The notes under the pieces: model-generated
What the model was told of the DNA's origin: nothing
What the model saw: the letters and a program-made list of their open reading frames with translations, nothing else
Databases searched by the model: none
Assembly (NCBI RefSeq): GCF_003970695.1
Contig: NZ_CP034570.1
Span: forward strand, 992,001-1,056,000
DNA length: 64,000 nt
Source of the DNA: Maribacter sp. MJ134
GTDB taxonomy: Bacteria; Bacteroidota; Bacteroidia; Flavobacteriales; Flavobacteriaceae
Direction of reading: 5' to 3'
Shown here: piece by piece, positions 52,753 through 61,889 of the stretch
Layout of the letters: each line of letters starts with the position of its first letter
Numbering within the stretch: the first letter of the stretch is position 1
Made by a program: the position numbers and the translations under genes

Positions 52753-54300
52753 ATGAAATCTTTTTTCATCACCGTTAAACATGATTATTTACAGCGAACA
52801 AGAAGTTATACCTTCTTAATTACCCTCTGCGCGAGTTTGGTAATTGCCTATACCTTTGTGCCAGAACCCAATGCCAGTTATTCTACCATAAGAATTGCAG
52901 ACTATGTTGGCGCTTATAATTCAGCTTGGTTTGGCTATGTCACCGCTATTATGACGAGTATATTTCTGTCCTTAATCGGTTTTTACCTGGTTAACAATAG
53001 CATTAAAACCGATATCGCTACCAAGGTGGGGCAAATTGTAGCTTCCACCCCCGTTAGTAATTTTAGGTATTTGTTCAGTAAGGTCATCAGTAATTTCTTT
53101 GTTCTGATGACCATAGTGCTACTCGTATTTATTATGAGCATTGTATTATTCACAATGTATAATGCGGGTTTTCCATTTGAACCCTTACAGTTTATTACAC
53201 CCTACTTGGTCATTACGGTATGTTCTATGTTCTTTATATCGGTATTGGCGGTACTATTTGAGGTGATTTTTGGAAAATACGCTATACTTCAAAATGTAAT
53301 TTTCTTTTTTCTCTTTTGTTCGTTTATGTTTATCTCACCAAAAACCGAGTTACAATATGGATTGGATGTATTTGGAAATACTATTGTAATGGACCATTTT
53401 GAGCAGACAGTCAGGGAAATTACCAAATCCGATGAAAAAACAGATTTGTCTATAGGCTATGTATTGGGCAATGTTACCAAAGCAAAATCATTTACGTTTA
53501 AAGGTCTAACTTTTCCTATATCGTTTATTATCAGTAGGTTCTTATGGATTGCATTGGGTATCGCCCTAACTGCTATAGTTTCTTTGGTTTTCCATAGATT
53601 TAACTTAAAGGCGCCCTCCATTAAAAAGGAGATGACCAAAAAAGTTAAGACTACCCCATTTTCGGGCGAGCTAGATGTACACCGTCTTCCCCATGTTGAA
53701 CCTAATTATAGTGTTCTTCCACTTCTGAAAACGGAATTTGTATTGCTCGTACGAAGAGGTAAGAAATGGTTGTGGCTCATCAATTTAATAGGAATGGTAC
53801 TTTTGGCATTCCTTCCCTTGAGCATAGCACATCAAATGGTTCTTCCGATTCTCTGGTTCTTACAGGCACATCGGATTTCTGGAATTGTAACAAAAGAACG
53901 AGCCCATAACGTTCATTACCTTACACTATCTTCTTTTCTACCAGTAAGAAGACTGTTTCTATCCCAAATACTTTCAAGCCTGTTATTTTTGATATTATTA
54001 GCAGTACCCTTGTTGGTTAGATTGCTCATATTACAGGATTTTATCTCCGCCGCAGCCATAATTCTAGGTGCTGGTTTTCTCTTATTTTTGGCAACCTTCG
54101 CCGGAATAATTTCAAAGGGTAAAAAACTATTTGAGATGGTTTTCTTCTTTATAACGTATGCCAACCTGAACGGAATACCTTTTTTGGATTATTATGGCGG
54201 ACTACCCCATAATGGAGTTTATCTCATTAAACTGTCTGCATTTGTGCTGCTATTAGCCAGTGTCACATTTTCATTTAAAATAAGAGATACAGAACAATAG
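52753..54300 (+). CDS. ABC-2-type permease
   Basis: The 515-residue protein has about twelve membrane helices in two groups with a cytosolic loop near 295-320, fitting a large ABC-2 permease. It pairs with the ATPase before it. The substrate is unknown; gene order with LytS/LytT suggests export of a peptide, antibiotic or envelope component. Confidence 0.82.
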   Translation: MKSFFITVKHDYLQRTRSYTFLITLCASLVIAYTFVPEPNASYSTIRIADYVGAYNSAWFGYVTAIMTSIFLSLIGFYLVNNSIKTDIATKVGQIVASTPVSNFRYLFSKVISNFFVLMTIVLLVFIMSIVLFTMYNAGFPFEPLQFITPYLVITVCSMFFISVLAVLFEVIFGKYAILQNVIFFFLFCSFMFISPKTELQYGLDVFGNTIVMDHFEQTVREITKSDEKTDLSIGYVLGNVTKAKSFTFKGLTFPISFIISRFLWIALGIALTAIVSLVFHRFNLKAPSIKKEMTKKVKTTPFSGELDVHRLPHVEPNYSVLPLLKTEFVLLVRRGKKWLWLINLIGMVLLAFLPLSIAHQMVLPILWFLQAHRISGIVTKERAHNVHYLTLSSFLPVRRLFLSQILSSLLFLILLAVPLLVRLLILQDFISAAAIILGAGFLLFLATFAGIISKGKKLFEMVFFFITYANLNGIPFLDYYGGLPHNGVYLIKLSAFVLLLASVTFSFKIRDTEQ

Positions 54301-54316
54301 CAATATACAAGATGGG

Positions 54317-55519
54317 TCAGTTTACTTGAGCGACTAAAGGTTCTTCGTAGCTGACCCTATAAATGGCATCTCCATAATCGTCTGAAATCAACATGGAGCC
54401 ATCTTCTAAAAACAATATGTCCACAGGCCTACCAAAACGCTCTTGAGAAGCCTCATCCAGCCATCCGTTCAAAAAGGTTTCGTACCCTGCTGCCTTATTA
54501 TCTTCTAGCTTAACCATAGAAATTCTATACCCTACTTTTTTACTCCTGTTCCAAGAGCCATGTTCGGCAATAAATGCATAGTCCTTATATTTTTCCGGAA
54601 ACATTTTACCCGTATTGAATTTAACGCCAAGCGGAGCTACATGTGCTCCCAATGCTTGTACCGGTGCAATGAAATCCGAACAGGGCTTTTGGTCACCGAA
54701 TTCAGGGTCTTTTACCACCCCACCATGGCAGTAGGGGTAGCCAAAATGCTGACCAACTTCCGTAACCCTATTCAATTCACATGGGGGAATATCGTCTCCT
54801 AGCATATCCCTACCATTATCGGTAAACCACATTTCCTTAGTATCTGGATGCCACGTAAACCCGACACTATTACGAACACCTCTAGCGTAGATCTCTCTAT
54901 CGGAGCCGTCCGGGTTCATTCTTGTGATGGTAGCATAACGTTCGTCAACCACGGTGGAATCGCAAATATTGCAGGGTGCACCGACAGGGATGTATAATTT
55001 ATCATCTGGTCCAAAGGCAATGTACTTCCATCCATGATGAAATTCATCTGGGTAGTCGTCATAAATGACTTCTGGTTCGGGCAGGCTATCAAGATGGGAT
55101 TCAATATCCGAAAATTTCAATAGGCGGTTTACCTCTGCTACATAAAGGCTGCCGTTTTTAAAGGCTATACCATTTGGAACTTCCATGGTTGTGTCTAGAA
55201 CAATGGTTCTGTCCGCTACAAAATCATGGTCCCTATCCTGAATGGCATAAACCGTATTTTCGTTTCTAGTGCCTACGAAAAGGGTGCCGTTATCGCCCAT
55301 GGCCATGGAGCGCGCACCATCAATACTGTCGGCATACACCTCTATTTTAAAACCATCAGGCAGTTTTAATTTATCAATTGGAAGCACCGAGGCAGGCTCA
55401 TTATATTGCACAATAGGTTCGCCTTTGGCTTCTTCTGTAGGCTTCTCTTTACAGGATTGTCCTAAAACTAATGCGGATAGTACTACTAATGTTGCTATTC
55501 TAGAATTTAAGTTTTTCAT
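54317..55519 (-). CDS. PQQ-dependent sugar dehydrogenase-like lipoprotein
   Basis: The 400-residue protein has a lipobox (LGQSC) and a six-blade propeller of the sorbosone/glucose dehydrogenase group. Signs include LKLPDGFKIEVYADSI, YARGVRNSVGFTWHP, WFTDNGRD and the closing GRPVDILFLEDGSMLISDD. It would oxidise a sugar in the periplasm with PQQ. No PQQ synthesis genes are in the window. It overlaps the isomerase gene by four bases. Confidence 0.88.
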   Translation of the reverse strand: MKNLNSRIATLVVLSALVLGQSCKEKPTEEAKGEPIVQYNEPASVLPIDKLKLPDGFKIEVYADSIDGARSMAMGDNGTLFVGTRNENTVYAIQDRDHDFVADRTIVLDTTMEVPNGIAFKNGSLYVAEVNRLLKFSDIESHLDSLPEPEVIYDDYPDEFHHGWKYIAFGPDDKLYIPVGAPCNICDSTVVDERYATITRMNPDGSDREIYARGVRNSVGFTWHPDTKEMWFTDNGRDMLGDDIPPCELNRVTEVGQHFGYPYCHGGVVKDPEFGDQKPCSDFIAPVQALGAHVAPLGVKFNTGKMFPEKYKDYAFIAEHGSWNRSKKVGYRISMVKLEDNKAAGYETFLNGWLDEASQERFGRPVDILFLEDGSMLISDDYGDAIYRVSYEEPLVAQVN

Positions 55520-56409
55520 AAATATTGTTGTAAATTTTCTTTAAAATGAACTGCGCTATCGGCAATACTCTGCATGGAGTTTGTCGCATAATTACCACCC
55601 TGTTCCAGGTAATAATATTTTAACGCACTTGTATCGAGTTGAGGCAGTAGTGCTACATAATCTATAGAACCATTACCCAGTTCACTATAATCTCGGGTAA
55701 CCTTGTCCATATCTTTAATGTGCCACATGACAAAGCGTTCGGGTGCCATGGCGATTAACTCCTTTGGACTTTTTTGGGAAGAATGTACGGCCCAATACAA
55801 ATCTAACTGCAGTTTTACCAAAGACGGATCAGTTTCATCAATAATCCGCTCGTAACCTGTTTTGCCGTCGTAGGTTAAAAATTCAAAATCATGGTTATGA
55901 TAGGCAAAACCTAATCCGGCCTTAGTAATTCGTTCTCCGATATGGTTCAAAAGTTCCGGAAGCTTTTTGAAAGTCGCTTCCGTTCTCTGTTCAGGTGCCA
56001 TCCATGGCCAGGTGATATAGCTGTTGTCAAGAGTGGTTGCACCGCTTATACAGGCGTCTACATATCGATTTAATTCATCTCTGGATGTTTCCATATAGTC
56101 AGAAAATCCATAGTGACAACTGGAAGAACTCAATCCTAAATCGCTCAATATATTGCGAAACTCAGCTGCTTCATGACCGTAATAATTGGTGTTCTCTGGG
56201 TTGAACCCATATAGTTCAAGGTCCGCATAACCCAGCGACTTTACAGTTTTAAGACTTCCGATTAGGTCTTTCTTCAGTGCATCCCTGATGGTAAACGCTT
56301 GTAATCCTAACTTATAATTTTTCTTCTTATTCATAGAAAAGATAGGTTTAGGAAGTAATGCTAGGGCAAGACCTGCGGCGGTATGTTTTGTGAATATTCT
56401 TCTGTTCAT
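55516..56409 (-). CDS. Exported sugar phosphate isomerase/epimerase-like TIM barrel
   Basis: The 297-residue protein starts with MNRRIFTKHTAAGLALAL, a signal that looks Tat-like though only the MNRR is basic. A xylose-isomerase-like TIM barrel follows, with ELYGFNPENT, FAYHNHDFEF, KLQLDLYWAVHS and WHIKDMDK. Metal-binding residues seem present. It probably acts on a sugar released outside the cytoplasm and is translationally coupled to the sugar dehydrogenase. Confidence 0.85.
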   Translation of the reverse strand: MNRRIFTKHTAAGLALALLPKPIFSMNKKKNYKLGLQAFTIRDALKKDLIGSLKTVKSLGYADLELYGFNPENTNYYGHEAAEFRNILSDLGLSSSSCHYGFSDYMETSRDELNRYVDACISGATTLDNSYITWPWMAPEQRTEATFKKLPELLNHIGERITKAGLGFAYHNHDFEFLTYDGKTGYERIIDETDPSLVKLQLDLYWAVHSSQKSPKELIAMAPERFVMWHIKDMDKVTRDYSELGNGSIDYVALLPQLDTSALKYYYLEQGGNYATNSMQSIADSAVHFKENLQQYL

Positions 56410-56446
56410 CAGGACGAGAAATAGATTAAATGATGCTGCCCACTAT

Positions 56447-56454
56447 CAAATATA
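56447..56454 (-). promoter_or_regulatory. -7 promoter box of the isomerase-dehydrogenase operon
   Basis: The minus strand reads TATATTTG, an exact TAnnTTTG match, 37 bases upstream of the ATG at 56409. Confidence 0.5.
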
Positions 56455-56472
56455 AGTTTATTATCATTTCAA

Positions 56473-57723
56473 TTAAAGGCTTTTGCCCTTGGCTACCTCT
56501 ATTAATCCCAAGGCCGCATTTTCGCCGCTCAGCATGGCCGCATTCAAAGAACCGTTTACCAGATAATCTCCGGCTAGAAAAATAGCATCTGTTAATCTCG
56601 TTTCGGTTGGGGATATGCTCGCGGTAATAGCTTTTAAATCAGGTAGTGCCTTCTTTATGTTGTAGGTCTTCAAATAGCTTACGTCACCGATATTACATTC
56701 TGCTTGTAGCTCGGTCTTTACCTTGGTGATCAATTCCGATTCCGAAAGTTCATGATTCTTGACCACGGTAACCGACAATAGTTCATCGGACCCAGAGTTC
56801 TCCGTGCTTAAAGTGTTATGGAAAAAGATATTGTTGATAAAAGCGTCCGTTTTGGCGACCAATCCTATCAATGGCCTTGTGTCCTTGTTTTTAGGCGTAG
56901 TGAAATAAAGGGTTTGGCAAGATTTCCAGTGTACCTTTTGGTTACGCAGGTTTTTCACTAGACCGGAACCTTCGGTGGCGATGATTATAAAGTCCACTCT
57001 TTTGGTACTTCCGTCCTTAAAAAACAGTTTGCCATCCTCACAACTAACTAAAGCGGTATTATATACGATCTCAGTGGTTTTTAGGGTACTGTGTAATTGT
57101 TCAGGAATAGCACCGATACCTGCTTTTGGTAGCGTTGCATGACCCGTTCCGAACATCTTGTAAACGAACTGAAACATTCTAGACGAGGTGCTTAGTGCTT
57201 CCTCTAAAAAAATTCCCGCAAAAAAAGGTTGAAAAAATAAGTCGATGATTTCATCACTGAACCCCCTATTTTTAAGATAGTCCATCGTGGAGGTTTCCTT
57301 TTCCTCAAAAATAGTTTCTATGGATTTTTTCTTGAGCTCGGTATTCAACTTTAGAATTTCAATTTTGTCGGACAGTGTTCCTATACCAGCGGTAAGGGTC
57401 GGGAAGAGTAAGGATAGGTTTCTTAGAGGGTCACCAATGACTACCTTTTTTCCATTTTTATAGATAAAGGCTCCAGGAAGGAATTTTTGAAGTGCTAATT
57501 CTTCATAATTCAAATATTTTTTGGCCATGGGATAAGCATCTAGCAAAACCTGAAAACCATGGTCTAACTGATAGCCATCCATAATATCCGTCTTTACACG
57601 ACCACCTACCCTATCGGTCTTCTCATAAATAGTTGGTGAAAAGCCATTGGCTTCTAATACTTGCGCAGCGATGAGACCACTTACACCTGCGCCAATAATA
57701 GCAATTTTTAAATCCTTTTCCAT
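56473..57723 (-). CDS. NAD(P)/FAD-dependent amine-oxidase-like protein
   Basis: The 416-residue protein opens with the FAD motif IAIIGAGVSGLIAA and VGGRVKTD, and has a closing FAD contact FLAGDYLVNGSLNAAMLSG. It belongs to the flavin amine oxidase / phytoene desaturase group. No carotenoid genes are nearby, so the substrate is unknown. Single gene. Confidence 0.88.
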   Translation of the reverse strand: MEKDLKIAIIGAGVSGLIAAQVLEANGFSPTIYEKTDRVGGRVKTDIMDGYQLDHGFQVLLDAYPMAKKYLNYEELALQKFLPGAFIYKNGKKVVIGDPLRNLSLLFPTLTAGIGTLSDKIEILKLNTELKKKSIETIFEEKETSTMDYLKNRGFSDEIIDLFFQPFFAGIFLEEALSTSSRMFQFVYKMFGTGHATLPKAGIGAIPEQLHSTLKTTEIVYNTALVSCEDGKLFFKDGSTKRVDFIIIATEGSGLVKNLRNQKVHWKSCQTLYFTTPKNKDTRPLIGLVAKTDAFINNIFFHNTLSTENSGSDELLSVTVVKNHELSESELITKVKTELQAECNIGDVSYLKTYNIKKALPDLKAITASISPTETRLTDAIFLAGDYLVNGSLNAAMLSGENAALGLIEVAKGKSL

Positions 57724-57828
57724 ACCTGTAAAAATAGGAAATGAATGGTATAGGATGCACTAATTCTAATAGATAAAAAGAAGTTTTCTATCCGTAACCA
57801 AAACAGCGAGTTAAAAGAATACGGTTTA

Positions 57829-59382
57829 CTAGTCCTCTGGCGGAAACCCATGAATATCCTCAAATACCCTGTCGAAATTCTCACGGAGGTAGGCATTTAG
57901 TTTTTTCTGGTAGTCCAGTTTTAACCAACTGATAAAATTATAGGTGCTTTTACTGATGCATTTACCGTAGACCTGTATTCTGTTATCAATATCTTCCTTA
58001 AGGAGTTTTGCCAAAGCAATGGCATCGTAGACATCTTCGCTGTTTTCAATACATATATAAGCATGTTGGGCAATGGATTTCTCCAAAACCACTTTTGAAC
58101 TTTCCCCTGAGAAGGTAGCCTCTTTATAGGTTGCCTTAATATCAAAATAGGTGTTTTCCGATTTGGCGAACTCTTCTTTTATTTCCTCGGAAAGGTCATG
58201 CTTAAAAGTACCTTCTATCTCCTCATCGTCCTTAATACGGTCCGTGTAGAAGTTAGGTGACTTGAAAATAGCGTTCCAATCCAAATCTGCACCCCAAGGA
58301 CCAAAGCGGTACATGTTGTTCCCAAGGTCAATTACGGTAAATTTTGACTTGTTATTAAGCACACGGGAGCCCCTTCCGATCATTTGGTAATACAAGGTCA
58401 ATGATTTGGTGGCCCTGTTCAAGATAATCGTATCTATGGTGGGTTCATCAAACCCGGTGGTTAGGATACTGACAGAAGTAAGAATGGCATCCGGAGTTTC
58501 CTTAAACCATTTCAGTATCTGTTTTCGCTGTTTTTTTGTAGCGGTGTTGTCCAAATGCATAATAGGTAATCCTGCATTCTTAAAGGTGTAATATACCTGC
58601 ACGGAAGTCTCGATACCATTATTGAATATCAAGGTCTTTTTTCCTTTAGAATGCTTGGTATAGGCTTCCAATAGTTTGTTCAACATAGAAGCACTGGTAT
58701 ATAGGTCCGATGAGGACTTTACCGTGTAGTCACCGTTAGAACCTACTTCTAGCGAGGTCAAGCCCATATCATATTGAAAGGTCTCTGCCCTGGCTAAAAA
58801 ATCGTTTTCAATTAAATTTTCGATAGATTCCCCAGCAATCAGCTCATCGTAATTGCCGTTCATGGGCAAATCCTTATTGGAACTCAGCGGTGTTGCCGTT
58901 ACACCGAGGATAAACGAATTCTCAAAGAACTTGAATAACTTGGTGAAGGAATTGTAGTGCGCCTCATCAATGATAACGAGACCAACATCGGAAATATCCA
59001 GCTTGTCGTCATTTAATCTATTGTTCAAGGTTTCCACCATGGCAACGAAACAGCTATACTCCTCTTGGTCATCCAAATTGGCCTTACTGTTCACCACCTT
59101 GTTCATGACGCCAAAATCGGTAAGCATATTAGAGGTTTGGTTGCAAAGCTCCACCCTATGGGTCATTACCAATACTTTTTTAGAATGATTTTTCAGGTAT
59201 TGCCTTACGATTTCAGAAAAGATAACCGTTTTACCACCACCTGTAGGTAATTGGTATAGTAGGTGGTAATCTTCCCGCTCGTTATCGAATTTTTCAAATA
59301 TTTGCTGAATAGCACCCTGCTGGTAACTATATAACTCTTTATCCGTCTTTTTATCCTGTAATTCGATTAAGGTCTCTTGCAT
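57829..59382 (-). CDS. Superfamily 2 DEAD/DEAH-box helicase
   Basis: The start at 59382 (MQETLIEL) is chosen because a perfect -7 box at 59405-59412 lies inside the longer frame from 59415. The 517-residue protein has Walker A PTGGGKTVIF, DEAH in LVIIDEAH, TATPLSS motif III and motif VI QMIGRGSR. This is the Rad25/restriction-helicase type. About 100 C-terminal residues follow the second RecA domain. It is not linked to restriction genes here; repair is plausible. Confidence 0.9.
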   Translation of the reverse strand: MQETLIELQDKKTDKELYSYQQGAIQQIFEKFDNEREDYHLLYQLPTGGGKTVIFSEIVRQYLKNHSKKVLVMTHRVELCNQTSNMLTDFGVMNKVVNSKANLDDQEEYSCFVAMVETLNNRLNDDKLDISDVGLVIIDEAHYNSFTKLFKFFENSFILGVTATPLSSNKDLPMNGNYDELIAGESIENLIENDFLARAETFQYDMGLTSLEVGSNGDYTVKSSSDLYTSASMLNKLLEAYTKHSKGKKTLIFNNGIETSVQVYYTFKNAGLPIMHLDNTATKKQRKQILKWFKETPDAILTSVSILTTGFDEPTIDTIILNRATKSLTLYYQMIGRGSRVLNNKSKFTVIDLGNNMYRFGPWGADLDWNAIFKSPNFYTDRIKDDEEIEGTFKHDLSEEIKEEFAKSENTYFDIKATYKEATFSGESSKVVLEKSIAQHAYICIENSEDVYDAIALAKLLKEDIDNRIQVYGKCISKSTYNFISWLKLDYQKKLNAYLRENFDRVFEDIHGFPPED

Positions 59383-59404
59383 ACTATCTTTTTTCGGGAG
59401 CCTG

Positions 59405-59412
59405 CAAAGGTA
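59405..59412 (-). promoter_or_regulatory. -7 promoter box of the helicase gene
   Basis: The minus strand reads TACCTTTG, an exact TAnnTTTG match, 22 bases before the ATG at 59382. It decides the start. Confidence 0.55.
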
Positions 59413-59510
59413 CAATGTTCTATAGGGTTTTGCTAATCATTAGGTTAAAAAGGGTATCTTTCCGACCAATGAAAGTATTGCCGTATAAATTCTTCATTAT
59501 CTTCATCTAA

Positions 59511-60089
59511 ATGAGCGAGTCCAGTCATTTCAAATTGTATAAACCATTTGGAATGTTAAGTCAGTTAACTTCCGGTGAGAAGCGACAGGTTAGAAAGAAA
59601 AAGTTCCTTGGAGAACTCTATGATTTTTCTCCGGGAATAATGCCAATTGGTCGTTTGGATGAAAAGTCTGAAGGATTACTGTTAATGACTACGGATGGAA
59701 GATTAAGTAATCATATTAACAAGGCGAACATAGAAAAGGAATATTACGCACAATTGGATGGTGTTATAACAAGAGCAGCACTAATTCAGCTCCGTAAAGG
59801 GGTCATTATTGGCTTATTTGGAAAAAACTACACCACCAAGCCTTGCCAAGTTGCTAAATTACAAGGGCTTCCCATCTTGCCTCCGGCAGATTCCAAGTTG
59901 CGTATTGGAGTGCACAGACCAACTTCATGGATTAGCATTACGCTTACCGAAGGTAAATTTAGACAAGTTCGAAAAATGACCGCAGCTGTGGGATTCCCTA
60001 CGGTAAGACTTGTTAGGGTACGCATCGGAACCATAGGAATTGGAGATATGAGTATAGGAGATGTGCTTCCTACAACCTTGGATTTTTAG
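59511..60089 (+). CDS. rRNA pseudouridine synthase (RluE/RsuA family)
   Basis: The 192-residue protein lacks an S4 domain and has the catalytic motif GRLDEKSEGLLLMTTDG near residue 44, with the aspartate in RLD. KEYYAQLDGVI and TEGKFRQVRKMTAAVG follow. The layout fits RluE, which modifies 23S rRNA. Single gene. Confidence 0.9.
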   Translation: MSESSHFKLYKPFGMLSQLTSGEKRQVRKKKFLGELYDFSPGIMPIGRLDEKSEGLLLMTTDGRLSNHINKANIEKEYYAQLDGVITRAALIQLRKGVIIGLFGKNYTTKPCQVAKLQGLPILPPADSKLRIGVHRPTSWISITLTEGKFRQVRKMTAAVGFPTVRLVRVRIGTIGIGDMSIGDVLPTTLDF

Positions 60090-60161
60090 GATTGATAATG
60101 ACTTTAACGTTAGATAATTTTCTTAAGTTTTTTGAACATTACCTTCTTTTTAAGGATAGTA

Positions 60162-61106
60162 TTATGATTTTTCGTCCGAAACTTGTTTTGTAGAAAAACG
60201 GGAAAATAGGGTAAGCTTCTTTTTGGTATTGATAAAATAAACTCCCGTTAATAAAACTATCGCTGCGATTATGGACTGCGTTGTAATTTCTTCATTTAGG
60301 AAGTACCACCCCAATAGCATTGCTATAATTGGATTTACGTATGACGAGGTGGCCACTTTTTCAGGAGAAACCACCTGTAATAAATAATTAAAGGCCGTAA
60401 AGGCTACGATACTTCCAAAAACAATAAGTAAAAGCATGGACCAGAGCACCGGAAGGCTCCATTCCGCAGGAGAAATCCATTGTTCCCCAATTAGCAAACT
60501 TATTAGAAACATAGAAATGCCGCCGGTAACCATTTGATAACCGGTGTTTACAAAATAGTTCGCCGGTAAATCGGCCTTACCTACGAACAGGCTACCATAG
60601 GCCCAACTCAACATGCATGCGAAGATGAGCATCATGCCCAAAACCGCACCATCCTTGGTTATAATCTGTTTTTGACTTACTAAGAGATAGATGCCTACAA
60701 TACCCAATAGGACGCCTACAATAGACATGGGTTGAATTCTTTTACCTTGTAGTAAGCGCATTAAAAGTAATACTACCAAAGGCTGAGCGGAAACCTCCAA
60801 AGCGGCAAAGCCACTATCCACAAACTGTAGGGCCCAAACAACGACTCCATTACCAAAGGTCAGGAACAAGAATCCTGCCTTGATGGTGTTTATAAATTGC
60901 TTCTTTGTAATCCTTAAGGGAAAACCTAGGATTTTGGCGATTATAAAAATCAATAACCCGGCTACAACAAAGCGCATACCTGCTAACATGAACGCAGGTA
61001 ACTCCGTTACTGCAATTTTGTTTAATAGATAGGTGGAACCCCAAATAACATAGATAGCGAAGAAGGCCAATATAACTAAACCCGTATTACGTTTGGCTTC
61101 CCTCAA
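60162..61106 (-). CDS. EamA/DMT-superfamily transporter
   Basis: The 314-residue protein has about ten membrane helices in two EamA repeats (VIWGSTYLLNKIAVTELPAF and FNYLLQVVSPEKVATSSYVNPI). The conserved W-G-S-T and Y-V-N-P-I features mark the RhaT/YdcZ-like export group. Substrate unknown. The cold-shock gene lies 24 bases upstream on the same strand, so read-through is possible. Confidence 0.9.
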   Translation of the reverse strand: MREAKRNTGLVILAFFAIYVIWGSTYLLNKIAVTELPAFMLAGMRFVVAGLLIFIIAKILGFPLRITKKQFINTIKAGFLFLTFGNGVVVWALQFVDSGFAALEVSAQPLVVLLLMRLLQGKRIQPMSIVGVLLGIVGIYLLVSQKQIITKDGAVLGMMLIFACMLSWAYGSLFVGKADLPANYFVNTGYQMVTGGISMFLISLLIGEQWISPAEWSLPVLWSMLLLIVFGSIVAFTAFNYLLQVVSPEKVATSSYVNPIIAMLLGWYFLNEEITTQSIIAAIVLLTGVYFINTKKKLTLFSRFSTKQVSDEKS

Positions 61107-61130
61107 ATCAAATAATGGCGGTGTAGAGCC

Positions 61131-61589
61131 TTAGATTTTTTTGACACGAACAGCGTTCATGCCTTTCATCCCTTTTTCTAGCTCGTAAGAAACATTGTCG
61201 TTCTCAATGATTTCATCGATAAGACCACTTACATGAACAAAGTACTTCTCGTTGTTCTCAGCGTCAATTATAAAACCGAATCCTTTTGAAGAATCGAAGA
61301 AAGAGACCTTTCCTTTTCTAATAGGGTCAAAAGCTTCCTCTTCTCCCGGAACCTTCTTAGGAATACCTAAGACGATATCTTCCGCCTCTATTTCCACTTT
61401 CATCGAAGGATCTGGCGGTGTATCCACTAAATTTCCGTTAAAGTCTACATAAGCCAAAGGAATACCTGAAGTACCGTTCTCCTTAGCTTCTGCTTTCCGA
61501 GCAAGCATTTTCTTCCTCTTTTCTTCACGTTTTTTTAAACGCTTCTTTTCTTTTTCAGTTTTATTAAATGTCTGTTGCGATTTTGCCAT
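61131..61589 (-). CDS. Cold-shock-domain protein with basic N-terminal extension
   Basis: The 152-residue protein has a Lys/Glu-rich N-terminal tail (about 1-35), a linker, and a C-terminal cold-shock domain from about 88. RNP1 reads KGFGFI and RNP2 reads YFVHVS, both intact. It probably binds single-stranded RNA. The promoter match at 61737-61766 implies a leader of about 140 bases, as in cspA-type genes controlled by RNA structure. Confidence 0.9.
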   Translation of the reverse strand: MAKSQQTFNKTEKEKKRLKKREEKRKKMLARKAEAKENGTSGIPLAYVDFNGNLVDTPPDPSMKVEIEAEDIVLGIPKKVPGEEEAFDPIRKGKVSFFDSSKGFGFIIDAENNEKYFVHVSGLIDEIIENDNVSYELEKGMKGMNAVRVKKI

Positions 61590-61736
61590 TGATAATTTTA
61601 AAATATTATAAGTTGTACATCTGAGTTATAGCAATGTAAAGGAACTTGAATAAACGACTTATAACAACGTATGGTACTAAGTTCTTGCGCTTTGTTAAGG
61701 AAGTAACGTGTAATTACTAAGCTATCAGAATTGTTG

Positions 61737-61766
61737 CAAAGATAAGATTTGTATTTTAATTTTCAA
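61737..61766 (-). promoter_or_regulatory. Promoter of the cold-shock gene
   Basis: On the minus strand TTG (61764-61766) and TATCTTTG (61737-61744) are separated by 19 bases, a full match to the Bacteroidetes -33/-7 promoter. The ATG lies about 148 bases downstream. Confidence 0.65.
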
Positions 61767-61889
61767 GTAAGAGCCAATGTAAGTATTTGACAAAGGTCTT
61801 TTGTCGACAAAATAGGCCATCTAACCGTATAATCGGTAGAATATAAAGGCATTAATTACTTTTATGGATTATATAGACTCTATTCAAGG

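Noticed and set aside
59428-59462. Promoter for the pseudouridine synthase (TTTTG and TATCTTTC)
   Set aside because: The spacing of 22 bases and a mismatch in the last -7 base make it too weak to list.
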